Shown here piece by piece: positions 63,999-64,000 of a stretch of 64,000 bases of DNA. The DNA is from CAVPWP01 sp050789285 (GTDB lineage: Bacteria; Pseudomonadota; Alphaproteobacteria; Rhodobacterales; Rhodobacteraceae), in assembly GCF_050789285.1 (NCBI RefSeq), contig NZ_JBOUVX010000001.1:310001-374000 (forward strand), read 5' to 3'. The translations under genes were made by a program, and so were the position numbers. The notes under the pieces are model-generated. The model ran no database searches. It was not told where the DNA came from and saw only the letters and a program-made list of their open reading frames with translations. Position 1 is the first letter of the stretch; every line of letters starts with the position of its first letter.

Positions 63999-64000
63999 CC

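Larger units (their letters stand above)
63657..64000. other. Right-edge region with possible coding remnant
   Basis: No complete gene. On the minus strand, one frame reads ELPVWCGRTHNPATFDGDHV then VTDGKCRF. A second frame downstream reads WPDAESDKDDYIFRNSRLGV. Both look protein-like but are in different frames and separated by stops. They may be the remains of a broken gene continuing beyond 64000, and a terminator lies inside the region. Confidence 0.3.

Overview
The window is GC-rich and densely coded, with short gaps and many 4-base ATGA/GTGA stop-start overlaps. The gene set fits an alphaproteobacterium, most likely of the Rhodobacter/Paracoccus group (Rhodobacterales). The markers are a linked glgP-glgB-glgC-glgA-glgX-pgm glycogen operon, glpR/glpD/glpK, a cobalamin-riboswitch btu operon, HemP, a YcjX/YcjF pair, and several HupE/UreJ-type membrane proteins. 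I cannot name the species from sequence alone. I saw no rRNA, tRNA, CRISPR array, phage gene or intact transposase.

Left part (1-16 kb). A porin cut by the window edge, a TetA-like MFS exporter and a PcaD-type hydrolase lie on the minus strand. A secreted octaheme cytochrome c is on the plus strand. A five-gene minus-strand operon (btuB-btuF-btuC-btuD-tonB) sits behind a well-conserved cobalamin riboswitch. Divergent from it are a 58-codon gene and hemP. glpR is divergent from glpD-glpK, which covers glycerol catabolism with a GlpR operator candidate between them.

Centre (16-41 kb). The glycogen operon covers synthesis (GlgC, GlgA, GlgB), breakdown (GlgP, GlgX) and the link to central metabolism (Pgm). 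A HupE/UreJ protein and a DUF4198 periplasmic protein are divergent with overlapping start codons. truA and ycjX-ycjF follow. A tightly overlapping six-gene minus-strand operon then encodes a DUF3604 protein, three HupE-like membrane proteins or relatives, a parvulin-type isomerase and a secreted HEAT-like protein. Next come a DUF4239-type membrane protein and an ACR3 arsenite exporter.

Right part (41-64 kb). A long run of exported proteins contains a small RcnB-like protein, a propeller-like protein, two secreted unknowns, an OprB-like porin, an AraC-type regulator, a BamA/TamA-type barrel without POTRA domains, and two DUF1254/DUF1214 proteins. An amide-utilisation operon follows: AmiC sensor, AmiR ANTAR antiterminator, a dipeptide-type ABC transporter, and an acetamidase/formamidase. 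Its leader RNA can fold into three hairpins, the last of which covers the ribosome binding site. The window ends with a small two-TM ion channel, a HilA/CadC-type regulator, a TpsB-like barrel lacking POTRA domains, and a possible mobile-element end.

The best candidates for undescribed biology are the six-gene HupE/DUF3604 operon, the exported-protein/OprB operon, and the AmiCR operon with its hairpin leader.
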